64,000 nucleotides of DNA from Achromobacter sp. MYb9 (GTDB lineage: Bacteria; Pseudomonadota; Gammaproteobacteria; Burkholderiales; Burkholderiaceae_B), in NCBI RefSeq assembly GCF_002975275.1, contig NZ_PCOQ01000014.1:1-64000 (forward strand), read 5' to 3'. Both the position numbers and the translations under genes were made by a program. The notes below the pieces were generated by a model. It worked only from the letters and a program-made list of their open reading frames with translations, was not told where the DNA came from and did no database searches. This document shows, piece by piece, positions 17,900-27,536 of the stretch. The number at the start of each line of letters is the position of its first letter. Within the stretch, counting starts at the first letter, position 1.

Positions 17900-18616
17900 A
17901 TGAGCTTTCAGGCAGGACTGTTCGACAACAAGACCGCCGTCGTCACGGGCGGCACCCAAGGCCTGGGCCGAGGCGTCGCCGAGGCGCTGGCGCGTCTGGG
18001 CGCGCGCGTGATCGCGGTGGGCTTGCCTTCCCTGGAGGCGCCGCCCGCCGGCGTGGAGGTGGCCACGCTGGACGTCACGCAAGACGACGAGGTCGCGCGC
18101 TTCGCCGCCACGCTTGGGCACGTGGACATCCTGGTCAACTGCGCGGGCGTGATTTTCCGGCAAGAGGAGTTCAAGCTGCCGGTGTTCGAGCGTGTGCTGG
18201 ACATCAACCTGACGGGCACCATGCGGGTTTGCGAAGCACTGCGGCCGCAACTGGCGCGCGCCAAGGGATGCATCGTGAACACCGCGTCGATGCTGAGCTT
18301 CTTCGGGGGCGGCCTGGTGCCGGCCTATAGCGCCAGCAAGGGCGGGGTGGCGCAGTTGACCAAGTCGCTTGCTATCGCCTATGCCGAGGCGGATATCCGG
18401 GTCAACGCGGTGGCGCCGGGGTGGATCGCCACGCCGTTGACGGAAGCCTTGCAGAAGGACCCGGTACGCGCCTCGCGCATTCTGGAACGCACGCCGCTCA
18501 AGCGCTGGGGAAAGCCGCATGACGTGGCGCAGGCGGTCATGTTCCTGTGCTCGCCAGCGTCGGCTTTCATGACGGGCGTAGTGATGCCGGTGGATGGCGG
18601 CTACATGGTAACCTGA
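17900..18616 (+). CDS. Short-chain dehydrogenase/reductase
   Basis: This 238-residue classical SDR oxidoreductase has the cofactor loop TGGTQGLG starting at residue 16, NCAG near residue 80, catalytic Ser in NTASMLSF, and the active-site pair Y143/K147 in YSASKGG. An NAD-type acidic residue after the second strand is not evident, so cofactor preference is unclear. C-terminal GVVMPVDGGY is standard. The substrate is unknown; operon context (Bug receptor, cupin, IclR) suggests a step in catabolism of a sugar acid or aromatic ketone. ATG 17900 follows the cupin stop by 10 bp. Confidence 0.92.
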   Translation: MSFQAGLFDNKTAVVTGGTQGLGRGVAEALARLGARVIAVGLPSLEAPPAGVEVATLDVTQDDEVARFAATLGHVDILVNCAGVIFRQEEFKLPVFERVLDINLTGTMRVCEALRPQLARAKGCIVNTASMLSFFGGGLVPAYSASKGGVAQLTKSLAIAYAEADIRVNAVAPGWIATPLTEALQKDPVRASRILERTPLKRWGKPHDVAQAVMFLCSPASAFMTGVVMPVDGGYMVT

Positions 18617-18619
18617 CCC

Positions 18620-18646
18620 GCGCGCCGGCCTGCCGGCGCGCTTTCT
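18620..18646 (+). terminator. Probable intrinsic terminator after the SDR gene
   Basis: GCGCGCCGG (18620-18628) and CCGGCGCGC (18633-18641) are perfect complements around CCTG, followed by TTTCTT. It may reduce readthrough into the IclR gene, whose ATG is 19 bp further on. Confidence 0.6.
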
Positions 18647-18664
18647 TCGTCACGGAAACCGTTC

Positions 18665-19522
18665 ATGAAAGCCCCCCGCGTGAAGCTTCCCCGCGCCGCC
18701 CGGCCTGACGCCGCGCCGACCTCGTCGGCTGCGGTATCGGCGGCGCCTCCCGTCGCCGGCACCGCCTCGTTCTCCAAGTTCATGCGCGTGCTCGACGCGA
18801 TCGCGTCGGGTGACGATACCGCCTGGACGGTGAACGCGTTGAGCATCAGGCTGGGTTATCCGCGCCCGACGATCTACCGCATCGTCGAGGCACTGATCGC
18901 CGAACAGTTGCTGGTGCCCAAGCGCAATGGGCAGTCGTTCGGGCTGGGGCCGCGGCTGGTCAGCCTGGCCAGCCGCGCGCTGGAAAGCTCCGACATCCGG
19001 CAGCTATGCAAAGACCACTTGTTCGACCTCAGGGCATTGACGCAAGAGACCGTGCATCTGGCCGTGCCCGACCGGTCCGAAATGACTTATATCGACAAGC
19101 TTGAAAGTCCCAAGGCCGTGCGCATGAATTCGCGGCTGGGCAGCCGCGTGACCCTGTACTCCAGTTCGGTCGGCAAGGCGTATCTGGCGCAGCTGCCTGT
19201 GCCCAAGCGCGACGCGCTGATCCAGGGGCTGGATTTCAAGGTGTTCACCGACGCGACGTTGCGCACGCCGCAAGCCTTGCGCGCAGAGCTGGAGCAGGTA
19301 CGCCGGCAGGGCTACGCGGAGGACCGCGAGGAAAACGAGAAGGACATTTTCTGCTTTGGTTGCGCCATCACCGACAAGCAGGAAGCGCCGGTCGCCTGCG
19401 TCAGTTTGAGCATCCCCGCGTTCCGCATGAGCGCCGACCGGACGGCCAGTTATATCCGCCCGTTGGTCGAGACGTGCGCCGCCATTTCCAGAAAGCTGGT
19501 GTTGCTGGATTTCTCGGGCTGA
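18665..19522 (+). CDS. IclR-family transcriptional regulator
   Basis: This 285-residue regulator has an Ala/Pro-rich N-terminal tail, an IclR-type winged helix-turn-helix at about residues 37-95 (RVLDAIASGDDTAWTVNALS and PRPTIYRIVEALIAEQ), and a C-terminal ligand-binding domain (ETVHLAVPDRSEMTYIDKLE, SSSVGKAYLAQLP, VACVSLSIPAFRM). IclR proteins usually control an adjacent catabolic operon by sensing its substrate. Its position at the end of the Bug-cupin-SDR cluster supports that, and the palindrome at 16303-16321 is a candidate site. ATG 18665. Confidence 0.93.
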   Translation: MKAPRVKLPRAARPDAAPTSSAAVSAAPPVAGTASFSKFMRVLDAIASGDDTAWTVNALSIRLGYPRPTIYRIVEALIAEQLLVPKRNGQSFGLGPRLVSLASRALESSDIRQLCKDHLFDLRALTQETVHLAVPDRSEMTYIDKLESPKAVRMNSRLGSRVTLYSSSVGKAYLAQLPVPKRDALIQGLDFKVFTDATLRTPQALRAELEQVRRQGYAEDREENEKDIFCFGCAITDKQEAPVACVSLSIPAFRMSADRTASYIRPLVETCAAISRKLVLLDFSG

Positions 19523-19652
19523 ACCTGCGGCTTTTCAACGACAATCGCCGTCTGGAATTACGGCTGGTTACGTGTGCGTAGCAGGGATCGTCGACAGGAT
19601 GCGGGTAAATCCCGGCCTGTTTTAAGGGACTGGTCGCGCTATTGTTGCGCTC

Positions 19653-21152
19653 ATGAATTCACTGGTCGAAACCGGCCTGGCACAAGTGCAGGCGCCTTAT
19701 TCGTTGCAGCAGCTCATCGAGGCGTTGTCGGCCGCGTTGCCCGCGCACTGCGTATTATTCCGCGAAGAAGACACGCGTCCCTACGAGTGCGACGGCTTGT
19801 CGCTGTATCGCGCGCTGCCTGCCGTGGTAGCACTGCCCGAAACCGAAGAGCAGGTGCAGGCGGTCATGCGCATCTGCAAGCGCTTGAACGCCCCCATCGT
19901 TGCGCGCGGCGCCGGCACCGGCCTGTCCGGCGGCGCCATGCCGCACAGCCAGGGCGTGCTGCTGGGCCTGTCCAAGTTCAACCGCATCAAGCATATCGAT
20001 CTGGCCAGCGCCACGGCAATCGTGCAGCCTGGCGTGCGCAACCTGGCCATCTCGGAGGCCGCTTCGCCTTACGGGCTGTACTACGCGCCCGACCCCTCTA
20101 GCCAGATCGCCTGTTCGATTGGCGGCAACGTCGCCGAGAATTCCGGCGGCGTGCATTGCCTGAAGTACGGGCTGACCGTGCACAACGTGCTGCGGGTGCG
20201 CGTGGTCACGATCGACGGCGACGTTGTCGAGCTGGGCTCCGAAGCGCCGGACGCGCCGGGCCTGGACCTGCTGTCCGTTTTCGTCGGGTCGGAAGGCATG
20301 CTGGGCGTGGTCACCGAAGTGACGGTCAAGTTGATTCCCAAGCCGGCTTGCGCGCAGGTCGTGATGGCCAGCTTTTCCAGCGTCGAGGCAGCCGGCAACG
20401 CGGTCACGCAAGTGATCGCCGCGGGCATGATCCCGGCAGGATTGGAAATGATGGACCGCCGCGCCACGCACATGGTCGAACCCTTCGTGCGTGCCGGTTA
20501 CGACATGGACGCGCAAGCGATCCTGCTGTGCGAGTCCGACGGCACGCCCGAGGAAGTGGCGCACGAGATCGCCCGGATGGAAGCAGTGTTCCGCGCCGCC
20601 GGCGCCACGCGCTGCCAGGTGTCCACGTCCGAGGCCGAGCGCCTGAAATTCTGGGCCGGCCGCAAGAACGCATTCCCGGCCGCGGGTCGCGTGTCACCGG
20701 ATTATTACTGCATGGACGGCACGATTCCGCGCCGCCATCTGGCGCGCGTGTTGGGCGCCATTGAACAGATGGAAGATGAATTCGGCTTGCGCTGCGCCAA
20801 CGTGTTCCACGCGGGCGATGGCAATCTGCATCCGCTGATCCTGTTTGATTCGAACAAGCCGGACGAGGTGGAACGGGCAGAGAAGTTCGGCGCCGCCATT
20901 CTCGAGCTGTGCGTGCAGGTAGGAGGGACCGTGACCGGAGAACACGGTGTGGGTATGGAGAAAATAAATCAAATGTGCGTGCAATTCTCTCGCGAAGAAC
21001 TCGACGCGTTCCTGGCGGTCAAGCGGGCGTTCGACCCCCCGTGCCTGCTGAATCCTGAAAAAGTCATTCCCACGCTGGCCCGCTGCGCCGAATACGGCAA
21101 GATGCACGTCCATGCGGGTGAGCTGCGCTTCCCCGATCTCGCTCGTTTCTAG
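19653..21152 (+). CDS. glcD: Glycolate oxidase, FAD-binding subunit GlcD
   Basis: This 499-residue subunit oxidises glycolate to glyoxylate. FAD-binding motifs IVARGAGTGLSGGAMPHSQG (near residue 82) and SSQIACSIGGNVAENSGGVHCLKYG (near 149), and C-terminal FHAGDGNLHPLILFD and TGEHGVGMEKI, mark it as GlcD. ATG 19653 begins MNSLVETGLAQVQAPYS. glcE begins 12 bp after the stop and glcF follows, forming the usual three-subunit membrane-associated complex. No glcC regulator is adjacent. Confidence 0.95.
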   Translation: MNSLVETGLAQVQAPYSLQQLIEALSAALPAHCVLFREEDTRPYECDGLSLYRALPAVVALPETEEQVQAVMRICKRLNAPIVARGAGTGLSGGAMPHSQGVLLGLSKFNRIKHIDLASATAIVQPGVRNLAISEAASPYGLYYAPDPSSQIACSIGGNVAENSGGVHCLKYGLTVHNVLRVRVVTIDGDVVELGSEAPDAPGLDLLSVFVGSEGMLGVVTEVTVKLIPKPACAQVVMASFSSVEAAGNAVTQVIAAGMIPAGLEMMDRRATHMVEPFVRAGYDMDAQAILLCESDGTPEEVAHEIARMEAVFRAAGATRCQVSTSEAERLKFWAGRKNAFPAAGRVSPDYYCMDGTIPRRHLARVLGAIEQMEDEFGLRCANVFHAGDGNLHPLILFDSNKPDEVERAEKFGAAILELCVQVGGTVTGEHGVGMEKINQMCVQFSREELDAFLAVKRAFDPPCLLNPEKVIPTLARCAEYGKMHVHAGELRFPDLARF

Positions 21153-21164
21153 GACGCATTCCTT

Positions 21165-22271
21165 ATGGATTTTGTCCTGTCGGAATTGTGCGACCAGGTC
21201 ATGACGGCCCGTGCCGGCCACAAGCCGCTGTTCGTGATGGGCGGAGGCAGCAAGGCGTTCTACGGCAATTACCGGCCGGTAACGCCGCAAGACGGCCACT
21301 GCTTGCTGGACATGACGTCGTATCGCGGCATCGTCAGCTACCACCCGTCCGAATTGGTGGTGACCGTTCGCGCGGGCACGCCGCTGGCCGAGCTGGAGGC
21401 GGCGCTGGCCGAAAACGGTCAGATGCTGGCATTCGAACCGCCGCATTTCGGCGCCTCGGCGACGGTAGGCGGCTGCGTGGCCGCAGGCCTGTCCGGTCCG
21501 CGCCGCATGAGCGCGGGCGCTTTGCGCGACTTCGTGCTGGGAACGCGCCTGCTGGATTCGGAGGGGCGCATGCTGGCGTTCGGCGGAGAAGTCATGAAGA
21601 ACGTGGCCGGGTACGACGTGTCGCGCCTGCTGGCCGGTTCGCACGGCATTTTCGGCGCGCTGCTGGAGGTCTCGATGAAGGTTGTGCCGCGGCCGATGGA
21701 AGAGCTGACGCTGGTCTGCCCCGCCACCCAGGCCCAGGCGCTGACCAGCTTCGCGCTATGGCGCGGCAAGCCGCTGCCGATCTCGGCCACCAGTTGGACG
21801 GGCGCGGACGAGCACGGCGAGGGCGCGATGCACGTGCGCTTGTCGGGGGCGCCGCCTGCCATTGCCAGCGCACGCCACGTGATTGGCGGCGACGCCCTGG
21901 ACCCCGGCGCCGCGGTGGCCTGGTGGCGCGCATTGCGCGAACAGACGCACGCCTTCTTCACGCCTGGTCAGCCGCTATGGCGACTGGCCTTGCCGCCCAC
22001 GGCCGCCGTGTTGGGCATGGGGCCGACACTGATCGAATGGGGCGGCGGGCAACGCTGGTTGTCCGGCGCGCGCGACGCCACCGAACTGCGCGAGGCCGCA
22101 GCGCGGCTGGGCGGGCATGCCACCCTGTTTCGCGCAGGCCATGGCAAGCCGCCGGCGGACGGCGTGTTCCATCCACTGGCGCCCGGCATCGCGTCGATTA
22201 CACGCCGCCTCAAGCAAGAGCTTGATCCGGCCGGCCTGTTCAACCCCGGCCGCCTGGTCCTGGAGCTATAG
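21165..22271 (+). CDS. glcE: Glycolate oxidase subunit GlcE
   Basis: This 368-residue second flavin-type subunit has a PCMH FAD-binding part (FVMGGGSKAFYG near residue 23, FGASATVGGCVAAGLSGPRR near 97, and VMKNVAGYDVSRLLAGSHG near 143). Its C-terminal end AGLFNPGRLVLEL is shared with GlcE proteins. It is encoded between glcD and glcF with short gaps (12 and 6 bp) and is required for a functional complex in E. coli. Confidence 0.94.
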   Translation: MDFVLSELCDQVMTARAGHKPLFVMGGGSKAFYGNYRPVTPQDGHCLLDMTSYRGIVSYHPSELVVTVRAGTPLAELEAALAENGQMLAFEPPHFGASATVGGCVAAGLSGPRRMSAGALRDFVLGTRLLDSEGRMLAFGGEVMKNVAGYDVSRLLAGSHGIFGALLEVSMKVVPRPMEELTLVCPATQAQALTSFALWRGKPLPISATSWTGADEHGEGAMHVRLSGAPPAIASARHVIGGDALDPGAAVAWWRALREQTHAFFTPGQPLWRLALPPTAAVLGMGPTLIEWGGGQRWLSGARDATELREAAARLGGHATLFRAGHGKPPADGVFHPLAPGIASITRRLKQELDPAGLFNPGRLVLEL

Positions 22272-22277
22272 CGCATC

Positions 22278-23513
22278 ATGCAAACCAACCTGGCATCCTG
22301 GGCGCGCGATACCGAACTGGGCAAAGAAGCCGACGCTATCCTGCGGCGTTGCGTGCACTGCGGCTTTTGCACGGCCACCTGTCCGACCTATCAGGTATTG
22401 GGCGACGAGCTGGACAGCCCGCGTGGGCGCATCTACCTGATCAAGCAAGTGCTGGAGGGCGCCGCGCCCACGCAGTCCACGCAGCAGCACCTGGACCGCT
22501 GCCTGACCTGCCGCAATTGCGAAACCACGTGCCCGTCCGGCGTTGAATATGGCCATCTGATCGATATTGGCCGCAAGATCGTGGACGAGCGCGTGCCGCG
22601 TTCCTGGACCGAAAAGGCCAAGCGCAATTTCCTGCGCCGCGCCATGCTGTCACCGATGTTCGCACCGGCGATGCGGGTAGGGCAGGCCGTGCGGGGTTTC
22701 CTGCCGGAAGCCCTGAAGCGCAAGGTGCCCGAACGCCGCGATGCGGGCTTGCTACCCGCAGTGGCGGGTCATGCTCGGCAAGTGCTGATGCTGGCGGGTT
22801 GCGTGCAACCCGCCATGATGCCCACCATCGACGCGGCCACCATCCGCGTGCTGGACGCCGTCGGCATTGGCGCGCGCATCGCGCCTGGCGCCGGTTGCTG
22901 CGGCGCGGTCAGCTTCCATCTGGACGCGCAGGACGCGGCGTTGGCGCAGATGCGCGCCAACGTCGACGCCTGGTGGCCATTGGTCCAGGACGGCGGCGTC
23001 GAGGCCATCGTCATGAACGCGTCCGGGTGCGGCGCGATGGTGAAGGAATACGCGCATCACCTGAAGCATGATCCGGCATACGCCCAGAAGGCCGCGGATA
23101 TCGTCGCGCTGGTCAAGGACGTGGCCGAGATCGTGGCGCCGCATGCCGACCAACTGCGCGCTCGCTTGCCCGTCGGCACGCGCGCCGCGTTCCATCCGCC
23201 CTGCACCTTGCAGCACTGGCAAGGGCTGCGGCCGTTGTCGGAGCAGCTGTTGGTGGATCTGGGGTTCGAATTGCTGCCGTTCGCCGACAAGCACTTGTGC
23301 TGCGGGTCGGCGGGCGCTTATTCGGTGCTGAATCCGGAGATCGCGCTGGAACTGCGCGATCGCAAGCTGGGCGCCATCGCGGCGGGCGGGCCGGATGTGA
23401 TCCTGTCCGCCAACATCGGCTGCATCGGCCACCTGCAAAGCGGCACCGACACGCCGGTTCGGCATTGGGTGGAAGTCGTGGACGAACAATTGCGCAAGAC
23501 GGCTGCCGCATAG
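22278..23513 (+). CDS. glcF: Glycolate oxidase iron-sulfur subunit GlcF
   Basis: This 411-residue subunit has two ferredoxin-type [4Fe-4S] motifs, C25-x2-C28-x2-C31-x3-C35P (RCVHCGFCTATCP) and C75-x2-C78-x2-C81-x3-C85P (RCLTCRNCETTCP), and two CCG domains (GAGCCGAVSFHL near residue 203; HLCCGSAGAYSV near 340). It passes electrons from the flavin subunits to the quinone pool. It is the last gene of glcDEF; a large hairpin separates it from the convergent pntB. Confidence 0.96.
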   Translation: MQTNLASWARDTELGKEADAILRRCVHCGFCTATCPTYQVLGDELDSPRGRIYLIKQVLEGAAPTQSTQQHLDRCLTCRNCETTCPSGVEYGHLIDIGRKIVDERVPRSWTEKAKRNFLRRAMLSPMFAPAMRVGQAVRGFLPEALKRKVPERRDAGLLPAVAGHARQVLMLAGCVQPAMMPTIDAATIRVLDAVGIGARIAPGAGCCGAVSFHLDAQDAALAQMRANVDAWWPLVQDGGVEAIVMNASGCGAMVKEYAHHLKHDPAYAQKAADIVALVKDVAEIVAPHADQLRARLPVGTRAAFHPPCTLQHWQGLRPLSEQLLVDLGFELLPFADKHLCCGSAGAYSVLNPEIALELRDRKLGAIAAGGPDVILSANIGCIGHLQSGTDTPVRHWVEVVDEQLRKTAAA

Positions 23514-23522
23514 CGGCAGGGG

Positions 23523-23558
23523 CGCCCACGAACGCCCGGTACGGGGCATTCGTGGGCG
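23523..23558. terminator. Large hairpin between glcF and pntB
   Basis: CGCCCACGAA (23523-23532) pairs perfectly with TTCGTGGGCG (23549-23558), and GCCC/GGGC pair inside after one mismatch. It lies between convergent genes. It lacks a T-run on either side, so factor-independent termination may be weak. Confidence 0.5.
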
Positions 23559-23563
23559 GGTGG

Positions 23564-25003
23564 CTACTCCACCGCCTTGACCATGTCTTCCAGCACTTTC
23601 TTCGCGTCGCCGAACACCATCATCGTGCGATCCATGTAGAAAAGCTCGTTGTCCAGGCCCGCATAGCCCGAGGCCATCGAGCGCTTGTTCACGATCACGG
23701 TGCGCGCCTTATAAGCTTCCAGGATGGGCATGCCGGCGATGGGCGACTTGGGATCGTTCTTGGCGGCCGGGTTGACCACGTCGTTCGCACCCAACACCAG
23801 CACCACGTCGGTCTGGGCGAACTCGCTGTTGATGTCTTCCATTTCGAAGACCTGGTCGTAGGGCACTTCTGCCTCGGCCAGCAGCACGTTCATGTGACCG
23901 GGCATGCGTCCGGCAACCGGATGGATGGCGTATTTGACCGTCACGCCGCGCTCGGTGAGTTTGGTCGCCAGTTCTTTCAGCGCGTGCTGCGCGCGTGCCA
24001 CCGCCAAGCCGTAGCCCGGCACGATGGTCACGCTTTCGGCGTTGGTCATCAAGAAGGCGGCATCGTCCGCGCTGCCTGATTTGACGCTGCGCTGCTGGCC
24101 CGCGCCGGCATCCGCGCCGCCGCCCGCCTGGCCGCCAAAGCCGCCCAGGATCACGTTGAAGAACGACCGGTTCATCGCCTTGCACATGATGTAGGACAGG
24201 ATGGCGCCCGAAGAGCCCACCAGCGAGCCGGCGATGATCAACATCGGATTGTTCAGCGAGAAGCCGATGCCGGCCGCCGCCCAGCCCGAGTAGCTGTTCA
24301 GCATGGACACCACCACCGGCATGTCCGCGCCGCCGATCGGGATGATGATCAGCACGCCCAGCACGAAGGCGACCAGCGTCATGATGACGAAGGGCGTCCA
24401 GTCCTGGGTCAGCATGAACCACACGCCGCAGCCCAGCATCACGAGCGCCAGCGCCAGATTCAGCATGTGCTGGCCGGGGAACACGACCGGGGCGCCCTGG
24501 AACAGCCGGAACTTGTACTTGCCCGACAACTTGCCGAAGGCTATGACCGAACCCGAGAACGTGATGGCGCCTACGAAGGTGCCGATGAACAGCTCGAAGC
24601 GGTTGCCGGTGGGGATCATCGCCCCGGCCGCGACGATGCCGAAGGCGTGTGGCTCGGCCACCACCGCGACGGCGATGGCCACCGCCGCCAGGCCGATCAT
24701 GCTGTGCATGAAGGCCACCAGTTCCGGCATCTTCGTCATTTCGACGCGGCGGGCCATCAGCGTGCCGACGGATCCGCCGATCAGCAGGCCCAGCAGCACC
24801 CAGCCCAGGCCGATCGTGGCCGTGCCTGTACGCGCCAGGCCGACGATGAGCGCCGCCGTGGTCAGCACGGCGATCGCCATGCCGGCCATGCCGAAGGCGT
24901 TGCCAAGCCGCGACGTGGTGGGATGCGACAGGCCCTTGAGCGCCTGGATGAAGCAGACCGAAGCAACCAGGTAGAGCAGGGTGACGAGGTTGAGCGAGAT
25001 CAT
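23564..25003 (-). CDS. pntB: NAD(P) transhydrogenase subunit beta
   Basis: This 479-residue integral membrane subunit has about nine transmembrane segments in the N-terminal part, then the NADP(H)-binding domain III ([49 protein letters not shown]). Together with PntA it couples proton entry to NADPH formation from NADH. I start at ATG 25003 ([13 protein letters not shown]), which overlaps the pntAb stop by four bases (ATGA). The frame is open further upstream but that part lies over pntAb. Three-gene organisation (A split into Aa and Ab) is common outside enterics. Confidence 0.96.
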   Translation of the reverse strand: MISLNLVTLLYLVASVCFIQALKGLSHPTTSRLGNAFGMAGMAIAVLTTAALIVGLARTGTATIGLGWVLLGLLIGGSVGTLMARRVEMTKMPELVAFMHSMIGLAAVAIAVAVVAEPHAFGIVAAGAMIPTGNRFELFIGTFVGAITFSGSVIAFGKLSGKYKFRLFQGAPVVFPGQHMLNLALALVMLGCGVWFMLTQDWTPFVIMTLVAFVLGVLIIIPIGGADMPVVVSMLNSYSGWAAAGIGFSLNNPMLIIAGSLVGSSGAILSYIMCKAMNRSFFNVILGGFGGQAGGGADAGAGQQRSVKSGSADDAAFLMTNAESVTIVPGYGLAVARAQHALKELATKLTERGVTVKYAIHPVAGRMPGHMNVLLAEAEVPYDQVFEMEDINSEFAQTDVVLVLGANDVVNPAAKNDPKSPIAGMPILEAYKARTVIVNKRSMASGYAGLDNELFYMDRTMMVFGDAKKVLEDMVKAVE

Positions 25004-25317
25004 TTCGCTTCCTCCTTGCCCGGCTTGCGATCCTTTTTCTTGAACATCTCGAGCATGCGCCGCGTGACCAGGAAGCCGCCGAACACGTTCACCGCGGCAA
25101 GCGCCACCGCGAACACGCCCATGCCGCGGGCCAGTCCGCCTTCGGTCAGGGCCGCCGCCAGCATGGCGCCCACGATGATGATGGCCGAGATGGCGTTGGT
25201 GACCGCCATCAGCGGCGTGTGTAGGGCGGGGGTGACGTTCCACACGACGTGGTAGCCGACATAGATGGCCAGCACGAAGATGATGAGGTTCATCAGGGTG
25301 GGGTTGATCGCTTCCAT
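25000..25317 (-). CDS. pntAb: NAD(P) transhydrogenase subunit alpha, part 2 (membrane)
   Basis: This 105-residue membrane segment of the split alpha subunit has three hydrophobic helices ([45 protein letters not shown]) and a charged C-terminal tail ([14 protein letters not shown]). The start is ATG 25317 ([13 protein letters not shown]). GAGGAC, within the end of pntAa, is its ribosome site. Gene order pntAa-pntAb-pntB is on the minus strand with a 2-bp gap and a 4-bp overlap. Confidence 0.94.
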   Translation of the reverse strand: MEAINPTLMNLIIFVLAIYVGYHVVWNVTPALHTPLMAVTNAISAIIIVGAMLAAALTEGGLARGMGVFAVALAAVNVFGGFLVTRRMLEMFKKKDRKPGKEEAK

Positions 25318-25319
25318 GT

Positions 25320-26438
25320 TCAGGTCCTCCGCGTCACATTGCCGCCTTCGCACATCAGGCAGGCCGCCACGATTTCATCGTCGCGCTGGATTGCCAGCGC
25401 GCCGTCCGCATTGATGATGAGCTTCAGGAAGTCCTGGATGTTCCGCGCGTACAGCGCGGACGCATCCGTGGCTACCAGGCCGGGCAGGTTGGTCAACCCG
25501 ATAATCGTCACGCCATGCTTTTCCACGACCCGTCCTTTTTCGGACAAGGGGCAATTGCCGCCGCGTTCGACCGCCAGGTCGACCAGCACCGAGCCGGGCT
25601 TCATGGCCGCGACGGTTTCGGCGGACACCAGCGTGGGGGCGGGGCGGCCGGGAATCAGGGCGGTGGTGATGACGAGGTCTGCCTGCTTGCATCGCTCGGA
25701 CACCAGCGCCGCCTGCCGCGCCATCCAGTCGGGCGGCATGGCGCGCGCATAGCCGCCCGTGCCTTGGGCGATCTCGCGTTCCTCGTCGGTTTCGAACGGC
25801 ACGTCGATGAACTTGGCGCCCAGCGATTCCACCTGTTCGCGCGCGGCGGGGCGCACGTCGGAGGCCTCGACCACCGCGCCCAGACGCTTGGCCGTGGCGA
25901 TGGCTTGCAGGCCGGCCACGCCGGTGCCCAGCACCACGGCGCGCGCGGCTTTCAGGGTCCCGGCGGCGGTCATCATCATCGGGATCAGGCGGCCATAGTG
26001 ATGCGCGGCCAGCAGCACGGCCTTGTAGCCCGCCAGGTTGGCCTGCGAAGACAGCACGTCAAGGCTTTGGGCGCGGGTGATGCGGGGCGCGGCCTCAAGG
26101 GCGAATCCGACCAGCCCCGCGGCGGCCATTTGCGCCAGGCCGTCGGCGTCGAACGGATCAAGCATGCCGATGACGACGGCGCCCGGTTTCATTTGCGACA
26201 ATTCGGCGGGGGAAGGGGCGCGTACCTTCAGGACGAGTTCGGCGCCCAAGGCATCCTGGGCGGAGCCGAGCGTGGCGCCCGCTGCCTCATAGGCGTCATC
26301 AAGATAGCGAGCGGCGGTGCCTGCGCCACGCTCCACGACAACGGTGTGTTTGCCGCCTACGTACTTCTTGACGGTTTCTGGTGTTGCTGCGACACGGGTT
26401 TCCCCGTCTCGGGTTTCTTTTGGTATCCCGATGTGCAT
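25320..26438 (-). CDS. pntAa: NAD(P) transhydrogenase subunit alpha, part 1 (NAD-binding)
   Basis: This 372-residue soluble NAD(H)-binding domain I of the transhydrogenase has an N-terminus [20 protein letters not shown], the Rossmann loop [20 protein letters not shown] near residue 169, and the segment [20 protein letters not shown] near 280. It resembles alanine dehydrogenase in fold, but the pntAb-pntB neighbours settle the call. The start at ATG 26438 matches homologues; the upstream open extension is not conserved. It is the first gene of the operon. Confidence 0.95.
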   Translation of the reverse strand: MHIGIPKETRDGETRVAATPETVKKYVGGKHTVVVERGAGTAARYLDDAYEAAGATLGSAQDALGAELVLKVRAPSPAELSQMKPGAVVIGMLDPFDADGLAQMAAAGLVGFALEAAPRITRAQSLDVLSSQANLAGYKAVLLAAHHYGRLIPMMMTAAGTLKAARAVVLGTGVAGLQAIATAKRLGAVVEASDVRPAAREQVESLGAKFIDVPFETDEEREIAQGTGGYARAMPPDWMARQAALVSERCKQADLVITTALIPGRPAPTLVSAETVAAMKPGSVLVDLAVERGGNCPLSEKGRVVEKHGVTIIGLTNLPGLVATDASALYARNIQDFLKLIINADGALAIQRDDEIVAACLMCEGGNVTRRT

Positions 26439-26482
26439 CGACGCCTCTCCTAGAAGGTTCGCCGTAGTTATACACGGGAATG

Positions 26483-26515
26483 ACAAAAAAAAGCCCCATG
26501 GCGAACCATGGGGCT
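26483..26515 (-). terminator. Intrinsic terminator of the N-formylglutamate amidohydrolase gene
   Basis: AGCCCCATGG (26492-26501) and CCATGGGGCT (26506-26515) form a perfect 10-bp stem with loop CGAA. The A-run at 26484-26492 reads as a T-run on the minus strand. It insulates the pntAa promoter region. Confidence 0.88.
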
Positions 26516-26590
26516 CGGGTCTTTCAACCCACTTGCTCCGGCCAGTCTTACCACGCCGCTGGCCGGTTACCTGCGTGCAAACGTCCGGCG

Positions 26591-27466
26591 TCAGGCCGTT
26601 TGCGCGCGAGTCCAGTTGATCAGCGCGGCGGTGAGGTCGCGCAGATCGGCCTTCAGGCGGCCATAGTTTTCCGTGGGACGCAGCGTGGTTTCGTCCATAT
26701 ACAGCTTGCGGTTGATTTCAATCTGCAGGCTGTGGCGACCCTCTTCGGGGCGGCCGAAGGCGCGCACCAGTTCGACGCCCTTGTAGGGATCATTCACCGT
26801 GACGTCGTAGCCACGTTTGCGCAGCCAGGCCGCGATGAATTCGCGGAAGGCCGGGTCGCTGGTGCTGCCGTCGCGATCGCCCAGCACGAAGTCGGGATGG
26901 ACCAGGCCAGGGCGGTCGGTGGCGAAGGCGCCGGCGACGCTGGGCATCGAGTGGCAGTTGATGTGCCAGACCTTGCCGAACTTCTTGTGGGCGGCGTCCA
27001 GCACCTGGCCCAGCGCGGCGTGATAGGGCTTCCAGCAGGCATCGATGCGGTGGCGGACTTCTTCGATCGTCAGCTTGCGGTCGTACAACGGGGTGCCGTC
27101 ATCCAGCATGCGCCAGATCAGGCCCTTGCCCAGCTTGACCTTCGGCGAAGCGTTGATGGCGTCGGGCCAGGCGGCATCCAGCAGCAGTTCGTCGATCTCG
27201 TCGGGCGCGCGGTTGGCGTCGATGTAGGCGCGCGGAAAACCGGCGGCAATCATCGGCACGCCCATTTCCATGGCGTCGCCCCACAGATCGTCAACCCAGG
27301 TGTCTTCCGCAGTGCGCAGTGCGCCAAAGTCCACCGCGGCCGCGAAATCGGGAGGGTAGGCGGTGCCGCTGTGCGGAGAATCCAGCACAAGCGGGGCCGA
27401 GGTTTCCGAATCCGGATATTGCTGCGGAAGGTCGAGCCGGTAAGACAGGGGTTGGGTAATTCGCAT
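26591..27466 (-). CDS. N-formylglutamate amidohydrolase family protein
   Basis: This 291-residue hydrolase of the HutG-like family releases formate from N-formyl-glutamate or similar N-formyl amino acids. Zinc-site candidates are in VLDSPHSGTAYP near residue 28 and in KVWHINCHSMPSVAG near 165; LQIEINRKLYMDE near the C-terminus is family-typical. No hut genes are nearby, so histidine catabolism is not implied. ATG 27466 begins MRITQPLSYRL. Confidence 0.88.
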   Translation of the reverse strand: MRITQPLSYRLDLPQQYPDSETSAPLVLDSPHSGTAYPPDFAAAVDFGALRTAEDTWVDDLWGDAMEMGVPMIAAGFPRAYIDANRAPDEIDELLLDAAWPDAINASPKVKLGKGLIWRMLDDGTPLYDRKLTIEEVRHRIDACWKPYHAALGQVLDAAHKKFGKVWHINCHSMPSVAGAFATDRPGLVHPDFVLGDRDGSTSDPAFREFIAAWLRKRGYDVTVNDPYKGVELVRAFGRPEEGRHSLQIEINRKLYMDETTLRPTENYGRLKADLRDLTAALINWTRAQTA

Positions 27467-27493
27467 ATTGGGGTCGTGCGTTCGTGAATCGGA

Positions 27494-27527
27494 GGCCCCC
27501 GCCGCGCAAGCTTGCGCGGCGGGGGCC
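27494..27527. terminator. Perfect 34-bp palindrome after the Bug receptor gene
   Basis: GGCCCCCGCCGCGCAAG (27494-27510) is exactly complementary to the next 17 bases. It lies 9 bp downstream of the minus-strand Bug gene stop, before the amidohydrolase gene. No T-run follows on the minus strand, so it is either a weak terminator or an mRNA 3' end stabiliser. Confidence 0.55.
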
Positions 27528-27536
27528 GAAGATCGC

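Noticed and set aside
19555..19569. 15-base identity GAATTACGGCTGGTT also found at 49975-49989, both upstream of genes
   Set aside because: One or two such 15-base matches are expected by chance in 64 kb, and the flanks are unrelated.
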